37,621 nt of DNA, from the NCBI RefSeq assembly GCF_003611695.1, contig NZ_RAWE01000079.1, forward strand, positions 1 to 37,621. Direction: 5' to 3'. The notes beneath the pieces are model-generated. The model saw only the letters and a list, made by a program, of their open reading frames with translations, searched no databases and had not been told where the DNA came from. Positions 1 to 7,333 of this stretch are shown in pieces (position 1 is the first letter of the stretch; every line of letters begins with the position of its first letter). The position numbers and the translations under genes were made by a program. Source of the stretch: Corallococcus carmarthensis (GTDB lineage: Bacteria; Myxococcota; Myxococcia; Myxococcales; Myxococcaceae).

Positions 1-1
1 G

Positions 2-79
2 GCTGTGGGGGAGGCGGGGGGGACGGCGGACACGGTGCGGTTCACCTCCGGAGGCCGGTGGGTGATATCCACGTCCTGA
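2..79 (+). CDS. Possible 3' end of an upstream gene (partial)
   Basis: The second forward frame is open from the window edge to a TGA that ends two bases before the hprK ATG. The 25 visible residues end in GGRWVISTS and match no family I recognise. Such close spacing would fit an operon with hprK; in many proteobacteria rpoN, hpf or ptsN lie just upstream, but nothing here identifies one. Another forward frame is also open until base 65, so the choice of frame is a guess. Confidence 0.25.
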   Translation, partial: AVGEAGGTADTVRFTSGGRWVISTS

Positions 80-81
80 CG

Positions 82-1047
82 ATGAAATCCATTCGCATCT
101 CCCAGCTCCTCGAGGACCAGGGCCACGACCTGCGGCTGACCCTGATGGCGGGCACCCAGGGGCTGGCGCGCACGGTGGACTCCTCGCGCATCCAGAAGCC
201 GGGCCTGGCGCTGGCGGGCTTCACCGAACACCTCCACCCGCACCGCGTCCAGGTCTTCGGCAACACCGAAATCTCCTACCTGGCCACCCTGGCGGAGGAC
301 GCGCAGCACGCCTCGCTGGCCAAGCTCTTCAGCGAAGAGGACCTGGCGTGCGTGGTGGTCACCAAGGCGCTGGACGTGCCGCGTGCACTGGTGGACGCCT
401 GCGAGGCAGCGGGCCTGTCGCTGATGAAGACGCCGCTGCTCTCCAGCGAGTTCATCCAGCGGGTGCAGAGCTTCCTGGAGGACGCGCTCACGGAGTCCAG
501 CAGCCTGCACGGCGTGCTGATGGACGTCTTCGGCGTGGGCATCCTGCTGCTGGGCAAGAGCGGCATCGGCAAGAGTGAAATCGCCCTGGACCTGGTGATG
601 CGGGGCCACCGGCTGGTGGCGGACGACATCGTGGACGTCACCCGGCGCAAGGGGGCCGTCTACGGCGCGGGCAACCCGGTCATCAAGCACCACATGGAGA
701 TTCGCGGACTGGGCATCATCAACATCAAGGACCTCTTCGGAGTGTCCGCCGTCCGGGAACAGAAGAAGATTGAGCTTGTGATTGAGCTGCAGGAATGGGA
801 TCCGCACCAGGAGTACGACCGCCTGGGCGTGGAGGACAAGCACCTGCAGATCGTCGGCGTGGACATCCCCTTGTCGGTCGTGCCGGTGCGTCCTGGACGC
901 AACATGGCCACCATCGTGGAGGTGGCCGCGCGCAACCAGCTGTTGAAGCTTCAGGGCCACCACTCGGCGCGAGAGTTCGCCGAGCGACTCAATCGAGCCA
1001 TCGCCCAGGGGGCGATGCGCCGCACCTTGGGAGAAGAGGTCGAGTGA
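82..1047 (+). CDS. hprK: HPr kinase/phosphorylase
   Basis: Bifunctional cytoplasmic enzyme that phosphorylates and dephosphorylates a regulatory serine of HPr. The 321-residue product has the family's usual length and layout: an N-terminal domain (about 1-130), then a kinase domain with the P-loop GKSGIGKS at 158-165, a histidine in SLHG just before it (143), DD at 181-182, and the HprK signature EIRGLGIINIKDLFG at 206-220. I chose the ATG at 82, which gives the family-typical start MKSIRISQLL; an in-frame GTG at 58 would add eight residues and its GGAGG lies only three bases upstream. The stop overlaps the rapZ GTG, so the two are coupled. Its substrate HPr is encoded at 13871 and carries the matching serine. 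Confidence 0.97.
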   Translation: MKSIRISQLLEDQGHDLRLTLMAGTQGLARTVDSSRIQKPGLALAGFTEHLHPHRVQVFGNTEISYLATLAEDAQHASLAKLFSEEDLACVVVTKALDVPRALVDACEAAGLSLMKTPLLSSEFIQRVQSFLEDALTESSSLHGVLMDVFGVGILLLGKSGIGKSEIALDLVMRGHRLVADDIVDVTRRKGAVYGAGNPVIKHHMEIRGLGIINIKDLFGVSAVREQKKIELVIELQEWDPHQEYDRLGVEDKHLQIVGVDIPLSVVPVRPGRNMATIVEVAARNQLLKLQGHHSAREFAERLNRAIAQGAMRRTLGEEVE

Positions 1048-1907
1048 CCGCCCCCGCCAAGCAGATCATCGTCATCACCGGCATGTCAGGTTCCGGAAAG
1101 TCCACCGCCATCCGTGCGCTGGAGGACGCCGGTTTCTTCTGCATCGACAACCTGCCGGTGCTCCTCTTGCCCAAGCTCACGGAGCTGGCCGGCGGGGGCA
1201 ACATCGAGCGCATGGCGCTGGTGGTGGACGTGCGTGAGGGCGTCTTCCTCAAGGACGCCCCCCGCGTGCTCGACGAGGTGCGCCGCGCGGGCCACCAGGT
1301 GGACGTGCTCTTCCTGGACTCCAGCGACGACAGCCTCATGCGCCGCTTCAGTGAGACGCGCCGCCGCCACCCGCTGGCCCCGGAGGGGACGGTGGCGGAG
1401 GGCATCCACGCGGAGCGCGAGGCCCTCAAGGACCTGCGCGAGCTGGCGGACCAGGTCATCGACTCGTCGGCGCTCAACGTGCACGACCTGAAGCGCATGG
1501 TGCAGGGGCGCTTCAGCCCGGAGCCCACGACGGGGCCCAGCCTGTCCATCATGTCCTTCGGCTACCGGTACGGTGTGCCGCCGCAGGCGGACCTGGTGTT
1601 CGACGTGCGCTTCCTGCCGAACCCGTACTTCGTGCCGGAGCTCAAGGGGCTCACGGGCAAGAACCCGAAGGTGGCGGGGTACGTGCTGGAGCGCGAGGAG
1701 ACGCAGCAGTTCCTGGAGAAGGTCGTGGACCTCTGCCGCTTCCTGTTCCCCCGCTACCAGAAGGAGGGCAAGGCGTACCTCACGGTGGCGCTGGGGTGCA
1801 CGGGCGGCAAGCACCGCTCGGTGGCGCTGGCGGCGGAGATGGTGCGCCGGCTATCCGCGGACTACGGCCGCGTGCAGCTGTGGGACCGGGACATCGAGAA
1901 GGAGTAG
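1044..1907 (+). CDS. rapZ: RNase adapter / nucleotide-binding protein RapZ (YvcJ family)
   Basis: P-loop protein of 287 residues, the family's usual size. Walker A GMSGSGKS is at residues 13-20, followed by the family-typical FFCIDNLPVLLLPKL, and the C-terminal domain holds FGYRYGVP, DVRFLPNPYF and the GCTGGKHRSV block. In E. coli RapZ targets a small RNA to RNase E to control glucosamine-6-phosphate synthesis; in other phyla it is a nucleotide-binding regulator, so the role in a myxobacterium is inferred only. The GTG start lies inside the hprK stop (GTGA), a standard coupling arrangement. An upstream ATG in this frame would lie deep within hprK and is not credible. Confidence 0.96.
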   Translation: MTAPAKQIIVITGMSGSGKSTAIRALEDAGFFCIDNLPVLLLPKLTELAGGGNIERMALVVDVREGVFLKDAPRVLDEVRRAGHQVDVLFLDSSDDSLMRRFSETRRRHPLAPEGTVAEGIHAEREALKDLRELADQVIDSSALNVHDLKRMVQGRFSPEPTTGPSLSIMSFGYRYGVPPQADLVFDVRFLPNPYFVPELKGLTGKNPKVAGYVLEREETQQFLEKVVDLCRFLFPRYQKEGKAYLTVALGCTGGKHRSVALAAEMVRRLSADYGRVQLWDRDIEKE

Positions 1908-1924
1908 GGCGCCGCGCCGCCTTC

Positions 1925-1954
1925 CGGACCCCGGCCTTCAGTGCCGGGTGTCCG
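1925..1954. terminator. Hairpin between convergent rapZ and the Imm11-like gene
   Basis: An 11-bp GC-rich stem (CGGAC plus CCCGGC pairing with GCCGGG plus GTCCG, one bulged T at 1949) closes a 7-base loop. It starts 17 bases after the rapZ stop and overlaps the last codons of the convergent gene. No U-run follows on either side, so intrinsic termination is only plausible. Confidence 0.4.
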
Positions 1955-2786
1955 TGACGGGCGTGAAGCGCGCGCCGGTGACGCCTTCCTTCTCCAGGGC
2001 CTCCTTCACGGCCTCGGAGACGACGAGGGTGACGGGCCAGCCCCAGGGGCGGAACACGCGGGCGCGGCCTACCTGATTGGGGTCGATTCGCAGCCCCCGG
2101 ACGGAGCGGTACTGGCCCACGCGCGCGGGGATGCCGTCGCCGGGGCCGTAGTGGTGGATCTCCAGGCAGGCGGCTTCGTCCACGCAGCGGATGAGGCGCG
2201 TGGCGACGACGAGGAAGTACGGCTCCCGCTGGCCCTCGATTCTCACGGGGATCAGCTGCACGTCCTCCGGGGCCATGCGCGCGAACACGGCGGCGACGCG
2301 CGGGTGCACCACGGGGGTGAGGCCGGCGCCGGCGAGGCTGAAGTCCAGCGGGGCGGCCTTCAGTTCATTGGGGATGTGGAGGGGGCCGGGCGGGTCCACG
2401 GGGCGCCCGGCGGTGAACGTCCACACGTCGCCCACCACCTTGTCCTTCCGGTCCAGCGGATCGCCGGGCTCCCAGCGGCCGGGGGCGCGGAAGTCGTCGT
2501 GCAGGTCGTAGAAGCGGGTGGGGGTGACGCTGCCGCGGCGAGCCGTCTTGCGGTTGCTGCCGTGCGGAGTGGCCCCGTGCGCGACGATGCGGACGGCCGG
2601 GCGGCGCGGACGGCTGGTGCCGTGCCGGGCCTGGGGCGAGGGCTCCTCCGCGACCGACGCGCGCGAGCGCCGGGGCGCGGCGGCGGCGGGTTCGGAACCG
2701 CTTGCCGGGCTCTGCCGGTCCGGGGGGCTGCTTTCGGAAGGGCGGTGCCACAGCCGTCGCAGCGCGTTGGTGAGACGCCTGAACAT
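1938..2786 (-). CDS. Imm11 / MXAN_0049-type immunity-like protein (DUF1629)
   Basis: 282 residues. The first 95 or so are Arg/Pro/Ser-rich and low complexity with no signal peptide. The rest resembles the DUF1629 (Imm11, 'immunity MXAN_0049') family common in myxobacteria: a start around FYDLHDD, the block LDFSLAGAGLTPVVHPRVA, then APEDVQLIPVRIEGQ, LVVATRLIRCVDEAA, VGQYRSVRGLRID and a C-terminal WPVTLVVSEAVKEALE. Members are proposed immunity proteins of polymorphic toxins. No toxin adjoins it; it sits convergent to rapZ, 30 bases away. The ATG at 2786 is preferred to a TTG one codon upstream. The long basic N-terminal extension is unusual for the family. Family call from remembered sequence pattern; function inferred. 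Confidence 0.72.
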   Translation of the reverse strand: MFRRLTNALRRLWHRPSESSPPDRQSPASGSEPAAAAPRRSRASVAEEPSPQARHGTSRPRRPAVRIVAHGATPHGSNRKTARRGSVTPTRFYDLHDDFRAPGRWEPGDPLDRKDKVVGDVWTFTAGRPVDPPGPLHIPNELKAAPLDFSLAGAGLTPVVHPRVAAVFARMAPEDVQLIPVRIEGQREPYFLVVATRLIRCVDEAACLEIHHYGPGDGIPARVGQYRSVRGLRIDPNQVGRARVFRPWGWPVTLVVSEAVKEALEKEGVTGARFTPVTDTRH

Positions 2787-2968
2787 CAAGCGATGTTACC
2801 CAAGCGCCTGCTGGAGGGGAGCCCCTCCCGTGGGGCTTCCCTGCCCGTTCTCAAGGCAGGCCGGCAGCCGTCCTGGCGTCGCGGGTGCAGGGACGACGGA
2901 ATGGGGCGTCCGGAGCCGCCGCTTCGGGCGTGGCCGGGCCGCGATGGGCCATGCCATGGTCCGCGCCC

Positions 2969-4123
2969 ATGACTCCGAGCCCGAAGTCCGAAGCCCCCGC
3001 CACGCCGGAAGCCGTGTTCGCCAGCCTGCTCCAGAAGCTGGGGGAAGCGGGCCGGGCACCGTCTGGAGCGGTCGCATCTCCGAAGACGCCCGAAGCGTTG
3101 GCGGCGGCCCTCTTCGACGTCGTGGGCAGGGCAGGGGCGGCGATGTTCTCCGTCTGGGCGGCGGATGACACCGACAGCGTCGCGGACGGTGACGAAGACG
3201 CGGACGGTGACGAGGCGGATGCGGGGGTGCCCGGGGAGCGGATCATCAACGCGGGCATCACGCTGTTCTTCATCGCGAAGGACACGCCAGGCACGGTGGG
3301 GCTGCTGGGCGCGGAGCGGGTGCCGGTGCGTCAGCCCATGGCGTACGCGCTGTATCCGTCGCTGGGGAAGGCGCTGGCGGCGTACGCGAAGCGGGGCGCG
3401 GATCCGGTGATGCCCGACCGGGGGCGCGTGACCTTCCCGGTGGGAGCGGCGGATCCGGACCTCGAGTTCCGGGTGTCGTTCCGCGAAGACGCGCTGGGCA
3501 CCTGGACCACGGCGCTGGCGAGGGACCGGGAGACGCGCCACGCGTACCCGAGCCTCTCCACCCTGCCGCTCTCCGCCGAAGCAGCGGCGTTTCTCACCGG
3601 GCACTTCAACCGCCTGGACAAGTCGCTGTTCAACGGCCAGTTGGTCCTGCTCACGGGTGCATCCGGCACGGGCCGCAGCACGACCCTGCGGGCCGTGATG
3701 GATGCGCTGCCCGACAACGTGCACGCGTTGGCGGCGGTGGAAGAGCCGAAGGGCGGGCCGGGAGGTGCCGTCGGCATCGTGAAGGTGGGGCCGGAGCTGA
3801 AGGTGGCGCAGGCGGTGCGTTCATTCCTGCGGCAGGACCCGGACCTCCTCTTCGCGGACGAGGTGCGCACGCTGGAGGACATGCAGATCCTCTGCAACGG
3901 AGCGCTCACGGGCCACGCCACGGTCTGCGTCCTGGAAGCGAAGACCCCCGAGGAGGGCTACGCCTGGCTGAAGGAGGCACTGCCGGGGGTACCCATCTCT
4001 TCGCTCATCGTGCACCACACGCGCGACGCGGCGACGGGCGCGCTCGCGATGACGCTCCATGAGACGAAGCCCACGGAGGACGGCCAGGTGCTGCACGTCG
4101 TTCCGTGGACGCCCGGGCAATGA
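2969..4123 (+). CDS. Degenerate PilT/GspE-family secretion ATPase
   Basis: 384 residues from the ATG at 2969; earlier in-frame starts exist at 2951 and 2885. The N-terminal part has an acidic run (about 67-86). The C-terminal half resembles the core of T2SS/T4P motor ATPases: GASGTGRST at 230-238 in the Walker A place, RQDPDLLFADEVR at 288-300 matching the family's Walker B (usually RQDPD...GEIRD), and TGHATVCVLEAK where the His box (TGH...TLHTN) should be. The catalytic P-loop lysine is arginine (residue 236), the usual Gly-Glu of Walker B is Asp-Glu, and the His-box end is lost. It may therefore bind nucleotide without acting as a normal motor. No pilus or secretion genes adjoin it. Family fairly sure; activity doubtful. 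Confidence 0.7.
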   Translation: MTPSPKSEAPATPEAVFASLLQKLGEAGRAPSGAVASPKTPEALAAALFDVVGRAGAAMFSVWAADDTDSVADGDEDADGDEADAGVPGERIINAGITLFFIAKDTPGTVGLLGAERVPVRQPMAYALYPSLGKALAAYAKRGADPVMPDRGRVTFPVGAADPDLEFRVSFREDALGTWTTALARDRETRHAYPSLSTLPLSAEAAAFLTGHFNRLDKSLFNGQLVLLTGASGTGRSTTLRAVMDALPDNVHALAAVEEPKGGPGGAVGIVKVGPELKVAQAVRSFLRQDPDLLFADEVRTLEDMQILCNGALTGHATVCVLEAKTPEEGYAWLKEALPGVPISSLIVHHTRDAATGALAMTLHETKPTEDGQVLHVVPWTPGQ

Positions 4124-4136
4124 TCAGTGCTTCGAT

Positions 4137-4574
4137 TCAGCGTGAGGCCTGACGCCTGACCGGCTTGTTCAGCTTGCGCATCACCGTCCTCTTCTTGGCG
4201 AGTGGGGGCGCGGTCTTCTTGGGCTTGGGTTCCGGGAAGAGGGTGCCGACGGTATCCCTCGGTACGCCGTACTCGAAGCGGAACGGAGAACCCGCGCCCA
4301 GGGGGATCCAACCTGCCGCGAGCGCCCTCCGGATGATGTCGCGGACCAGGGCTGGAGTGACGCCGGTCTGATGCGGGGAGAGCCAGTTGTCCGGGCGGCT
4401 GACGCGCAGGTCGACGACGAGCACGCGCCGGGGGACGTCCGCGCTGGCCTGGATCGCCAGGAGCATGGGCGTGTCGGCGACTCCCTGCGAATACGTGGGC
4501 TTCTTCCGGATGCGCCAGTCGTAATCGGTCTCACCGAAGCGAACCCGGCGGCTGCCCTTCTTGGGAATGCTCAC
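4137..4574 (-). CDS. Hypothetical basic protein, 145 residues
   Basis: I do not recognise this family. The product is soluble, basic and has a lysine/arginine-rich C-terminal tail (PKPKKTAPPLAKKRTVMRK). The middle contains PRRVLVVDLRVSRPDNWLS followed by VRDIIRRALAAGWIP and FRFEYGVP, which looks like a compact alpha/beta domain. It starts with GTG, and its start overlaps the stop of the methyltransferase gene (GTGA at 4574-4571), so it should be co-translated as the last gene of the minus-strand cluster beginning at 7115. The stop lies 13 bases from the convergent ATPase gene. Confidence 0.75.
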   Translation of the reverse strand: MSIPKKGSRRVRFGETDYDWRIRKKPTYSQGVADTPMLLAIQASADVPRRVLVVDLRVSRPDNWLSPHQTGVTPALVRDIIRRALAAGWIPLGAGSPFRFEYGVPRDTVGTLFPEPKPKKTAPPLAKKRTVMRKLNKPVRRQASR

Positions 4575-5413
4575 GCCGCGCGATCCTCCCGGATCGCCGT
4601 CAGTTGCCGCATGCCCCAGCGCAGCGGAACGCTCCCATCCGAGCGCCGCAGCGGCTCGACGGCCTGGAGGAACGCGGCCTCAAGTGACGCCTGGGCCGCC
4701 GGAGACAAACGGTCCGCGTCATACGTCGTGAGCAGCGACTCCCAGACCTCACGAGGTGGCCCATCGCCCTGCACGGAGAGGGATCGCACCGTGACGTCCG
4801 CGAAGCCCGCGCCGAAGAGTCCGCGCAATCCATCAACGGAGCGGACACGCGGGTCACCCAGCCGCGCGGGCGGAACCGCCTCCTCGCACAGCAGGGGCCT
4901 CAAGAGCTTGGAGAACACCTCCAGCGCCTCACCCCGCACCATGTCTCCACCCACGACGATGGACACCCGTCCGCCCGGCTTGAGCACGCGCCGAAGCTCC
5001 GCGAGCACGGTCTCCACGTCATCCATCAACATCAGCGCCAGGTGGCTCAGCACCACGTCGACACTGGCCTCCCCGAGCGGAAGCGATTGCGCCCGCCCCT
5101 GGATCAATGTCGCCGCACCGTTCAACCGAGCCTGTGCCGCGGCGAGTTCATGCGCGCTCATGTCGAGCCCCACCAGCGACAGCCCAGGCTGCTTCCTTCG
5201 AGCAAGCAGCTCCATCAGGTGCCCATCGCCACAAGCCAGGTCGAGCACCGTCAGCGCGCGCTCATCCCGAGGCACCACTGCTTCCAGCAGCGCATAGCTC
5301 GAAGGCGCCGTTTCCCCGTCCCACTGCACCGGAGCGGAAGCGAACCACCGCGAAGTCACCCCCGCGAGACGCGCATGGAAGTCGAGCAGGTAGGACTCGG
5401 AAGGGGAGGGCAT
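4571..5413 (-). CDS. Class I SAM-dependent methyltransferase
   Basis: 280 residues from the ATG at 5413. Motif I is VLDLACGDGHLMELLARR, with an acidic residue ending strand 2 (LVGLDMSAHELAAAQARL). Motif III-like DVVLSHLALMLMDDVETVL and the post-motif LRRVLKPGGRVSIVVGGD are typical of the Methyltransf_11 group. Substrate unknown; nothing indicates whether it acts on small molecules, lipids or protein. The frame stays open upstream to 5710, but those codons overlap the neighbouring gene and the ATG at 5413 (MPSPSESYLL) is the natural start. It lies 23 bases after the upstream gene and overlaps the downstream one, so it belongs to the 7115-4137 transcription unit. Confidence 0.88.
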   Translation of the reverse strand: MPSPSESYLLDFHARLAGVTSRWFASAPVQWDGETAPSSYALLEAVVPRDERALTVLDLACGDGHLMELLARRKQPGLSLVGLDMSAHELAAAQARLNGAATLIQGRAQSLPLGEASVDVVLSHLALMLMDDVETVLAELRRVLKPGGRVSIVVGGDMVRGEALEVFSKLLRPLLCEEAVPPARLGDPRVRSVDGLRGLFGAGFADVTVRSLSVQGDGPPREVWESLLTTYDADRLSPAAQASLEAAFLQAVEPLRRSDGSVPLRWGMRQLTAIREDRAA

Positions 5414-5436
5414 GGGTACCTTCAGCGCCGGGTGGC

Positions 5437-6075
5437 TCAGGAGAACTCCATCAACCAGGAGCGCCATTCCGATGGGGCTTCCCAGCGTTGAGTGTATTGC
5501 TGTCGCTCGGCCGGTGGCAGGCTCCGCCAGAACGAAGACCAGACATGAACAAGCCAGTACTCTCCATTGCCCTGCCGCCATCCTGAAGACGTGGATTCGT
5601 ACCCGGGAAATGCCTTCCAGGGGGGCACCATGTCCCCGGTCTGGTTGAGCTGCCGGGTCTTGGAGAGAAACTCTGCGTTCAGCCCGATCAGCGAGAACTG
5701 GCAGACCCATTCGCTCCAGACGTTCACCTGGACCAGGAGCTGCGCTTCATCCTGACGGCCATGCTCCTCACAATGAGGAACCCCTTCGAGGATCTGTTCT
5801 CGGCGAAGGAACCCCAACCATCCTGGGGGAGCATGGACTGTCAGGAACCGCTGCACGGGTCGCAGGCAGACGCAGCACTCCTGGGGAAACGCCAGCGAGT
5901 GCTCCGTCCGCCAGCGCTCCAAAGCAGGGACAGTCAGGAACATCTCCGCCTGCCGCAGCAAGGGATAGCCCATGAAAGCCAGGCTCGTATCGCTCATGGG
6001 CAGGAGCTGCTCTTGCGGACGGACCGAAGATTTCTTGAGTCCGAAGACACGTTGGATCTGTCGGTCCAGATTCAT
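5437..6075 (-). CDS. Hypothetical protein, putative immunity partner of the adjacent toxin candidate
   Basis: 212 residues from the ATG at 6075; a TTG at 6084 would add three. I recognise no family. It is soluble and tryptophan-rich, with no signal peptide or membrane segment. ECCVC near residue 65 and PHCEEHG about 30 residues later could make a metal site. The C-terminal half has many aromatic residues, for example WSEWVCQFSLIGL and EYWLVHVWSSFWRSLP. Codon use is less GC-biased than in flanking genes. The position, 20 bases downstream of a toxin-like gene on the same strand, is what suggests immunity; there is no sequence proof. Confidence 0.7.
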   Translation of the reverse strand: MNLDRQIQRVFGLKKSSVRPQEQLLPMSDTSLAFMGYPLLRQAEMFLTVPALERWRTEHSLAFPQECCVCLRPVQRFLTVHAPPGWLGFLRREQILEGVPHCEEHGRQDEAQLLVQVNVWSEWVCQFSLIGLNAEFLSKTRQLNQTGDMVPPWKAFPGYESTSSGWRQGNGEYWLVHVWSSFWRSLPPAERQQYTQRWEAPSEWRSWLMEFS

Positions 6076-6095
6076 GATCCCCAAGAGTCAGGCCG

Positions 6096-7115
6096 CTAGT
6101 TTTCGTCGATGAAGTCCGCCACCCAGTCTGCTCCGAAGTACCCTGCCGTTCCAACGATAAGTGCCCCCGCGAACCCAGTCAGAATAGCTCCTGGGCCCGT
6201 TTCGACTCCCAGCGCGGCACCAGTCAACGCGCCAACCTTCATCCCTGCGACGGCCGCTGCCCACCCACCGACCTGGCGAATTCCCTCTGCGGTGATGGGC
6301 TTGATGGAGCCCTGCTTCACGGACTTCACCGTGGCCTTGCCGACGTCATAGACCGTGAATGCCAGGCCAATGACCTGGATGGCTTTCAAGCTTCGGGCCG
6401 CGGTCATCGCATGATGGCTTCGCTTGATGGCTGAAGCGGGTACGCTGCCTTCCATCAAGACCTCGCCTTCCATCACGATGGCCTTCCGGAGCTTGTCGAT
6501 GCGGATACGCCAGTCAGGATGGGCTTTTTCAAGATGTGCGAGATCCTCCAGGATGGCCTCTGTTGAATGGATCTTCACCCCTGCGGCTGTTGCTTTCTTG
6601 ATGTCGATGTAGGCGGGGCGTCCCGTGATGTTGGGGGCACCACCTCTGTGGGTGCTCGCCGAAAGGAATCGGCTCTGGTTGTGTCCCAGCGCGTGCTCTC
6701 CCAACGAGAAGGGGGCATTGGGATTGGGAGGCCGCATGCCGAAAATCTCTGGATTCGCCAGGGCGTATTGCGCCTGGCTGGGACCCGGAAACTCAAGCAC
6801 CTTCCTCACCACCTTTCCGGAAGTGACGGTTTCATCCACGACGACAAAAAAGAAGGCCCTCCACTTGTTGTCGTCCAGAAGGGTGTTCTTGGACTGCTTG
6901 CTCTGCCTTGCGGCGCTGGCCTCTTCCTGAGCCAGGGGGAGGAGCACCCTATCTCCGACCTTCAGCCATCCTCGGCGCGGATGCCCTGGTGGGAACCGGC
7001 TCATGATGAGTGAGTTCCGCTGTTCAAGCGCAACCATTTGAACCCGGTAGTGCTTGGCGATAAGCCACAGCGAACTCAGACCGTCTATTTCATTGACCAC
7101 ATGAGCGCTGGGCAT
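6096..7115 (-). CDS. Toxin candidate: LysM-like, ADP-ribosyltransferase-like and glycine-zipper regions
   Basis: 339 residues from the ATG at 7115 (MPSAHVVNEIDG). Residues 5-60 resemble a LysM peptidoglycan-binding module (LWLIAKHYRV ... LKVGDRVLLP). Residues about 135-235 resemble an ADP-ribosyltransferase fold: SRFLSAST at 148-155 in the place of the ST(Q/T)S motif, then RPAYIDIKKATAAGVKIHS, and EGEVLMEGSVP at 216-226 in the place of the ExE catalytic loop. Residues about 245-335 are hydrophobic and glycine-rich with small-xxx-small spacing, as in glycine zippers of many polymorphic toxins. No Sec signal is visible. First gene of a four-gene minus-strand unit; base composition is less GC-rich than the flanks, which suggests acquisition. 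Gene certain; LysM likely; ART assignment rests on motifs only. Confidence 0.72.
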   Translation of the reverse strand: MPSAHVVNEIDGLSSLWLIAKHYRVQMVALEQRNSLIMSRFPPGHPRRGWLKVGDRVLLPLAQEEASAARQSKQSKNTLLDDNKWRAFFFVVVDETVTSGKVVRKVLEFPGPSQAQYALANPEIFGMRPPNPNAPFSLGEHALGHNQSRFLSASTHRGGAPNITGRPAYIDIKKATAAGVKIHSTEAILEDLAHLEKAHPDWRIRIDKLRKAIVMEGEVLMEGSVPASAIKRSHHAMTAARSLKAIQVIGLAFTVYDVGKATVKSVKQGSIKPITAEGIRQVGGWAAAVAGMKVGALTGAALGVETGPGAILTGFAGALIVGTAGYFGADWVADFIDEN

Positions 7116-7333
7116 ACGCACCTCCGCAATGGCAAACCAAGGGTGGGCCAAAGGGGGGCGCAAGGCAAGGGTGGTAGGTGTCTGAGTTCCTGGTGCTTTA
7201 GAGACACCACTTCAAGGGATGAGTGGTCTCTGGCCACCTCTCCGGTTCTTCCTTTGCCAACCATGTCATTGATGGCTATCGACTGACGCCATGAACGCGC
7301 GTGTGCCGGAGGTCCTCCAGGCCAAGGCCGTGC

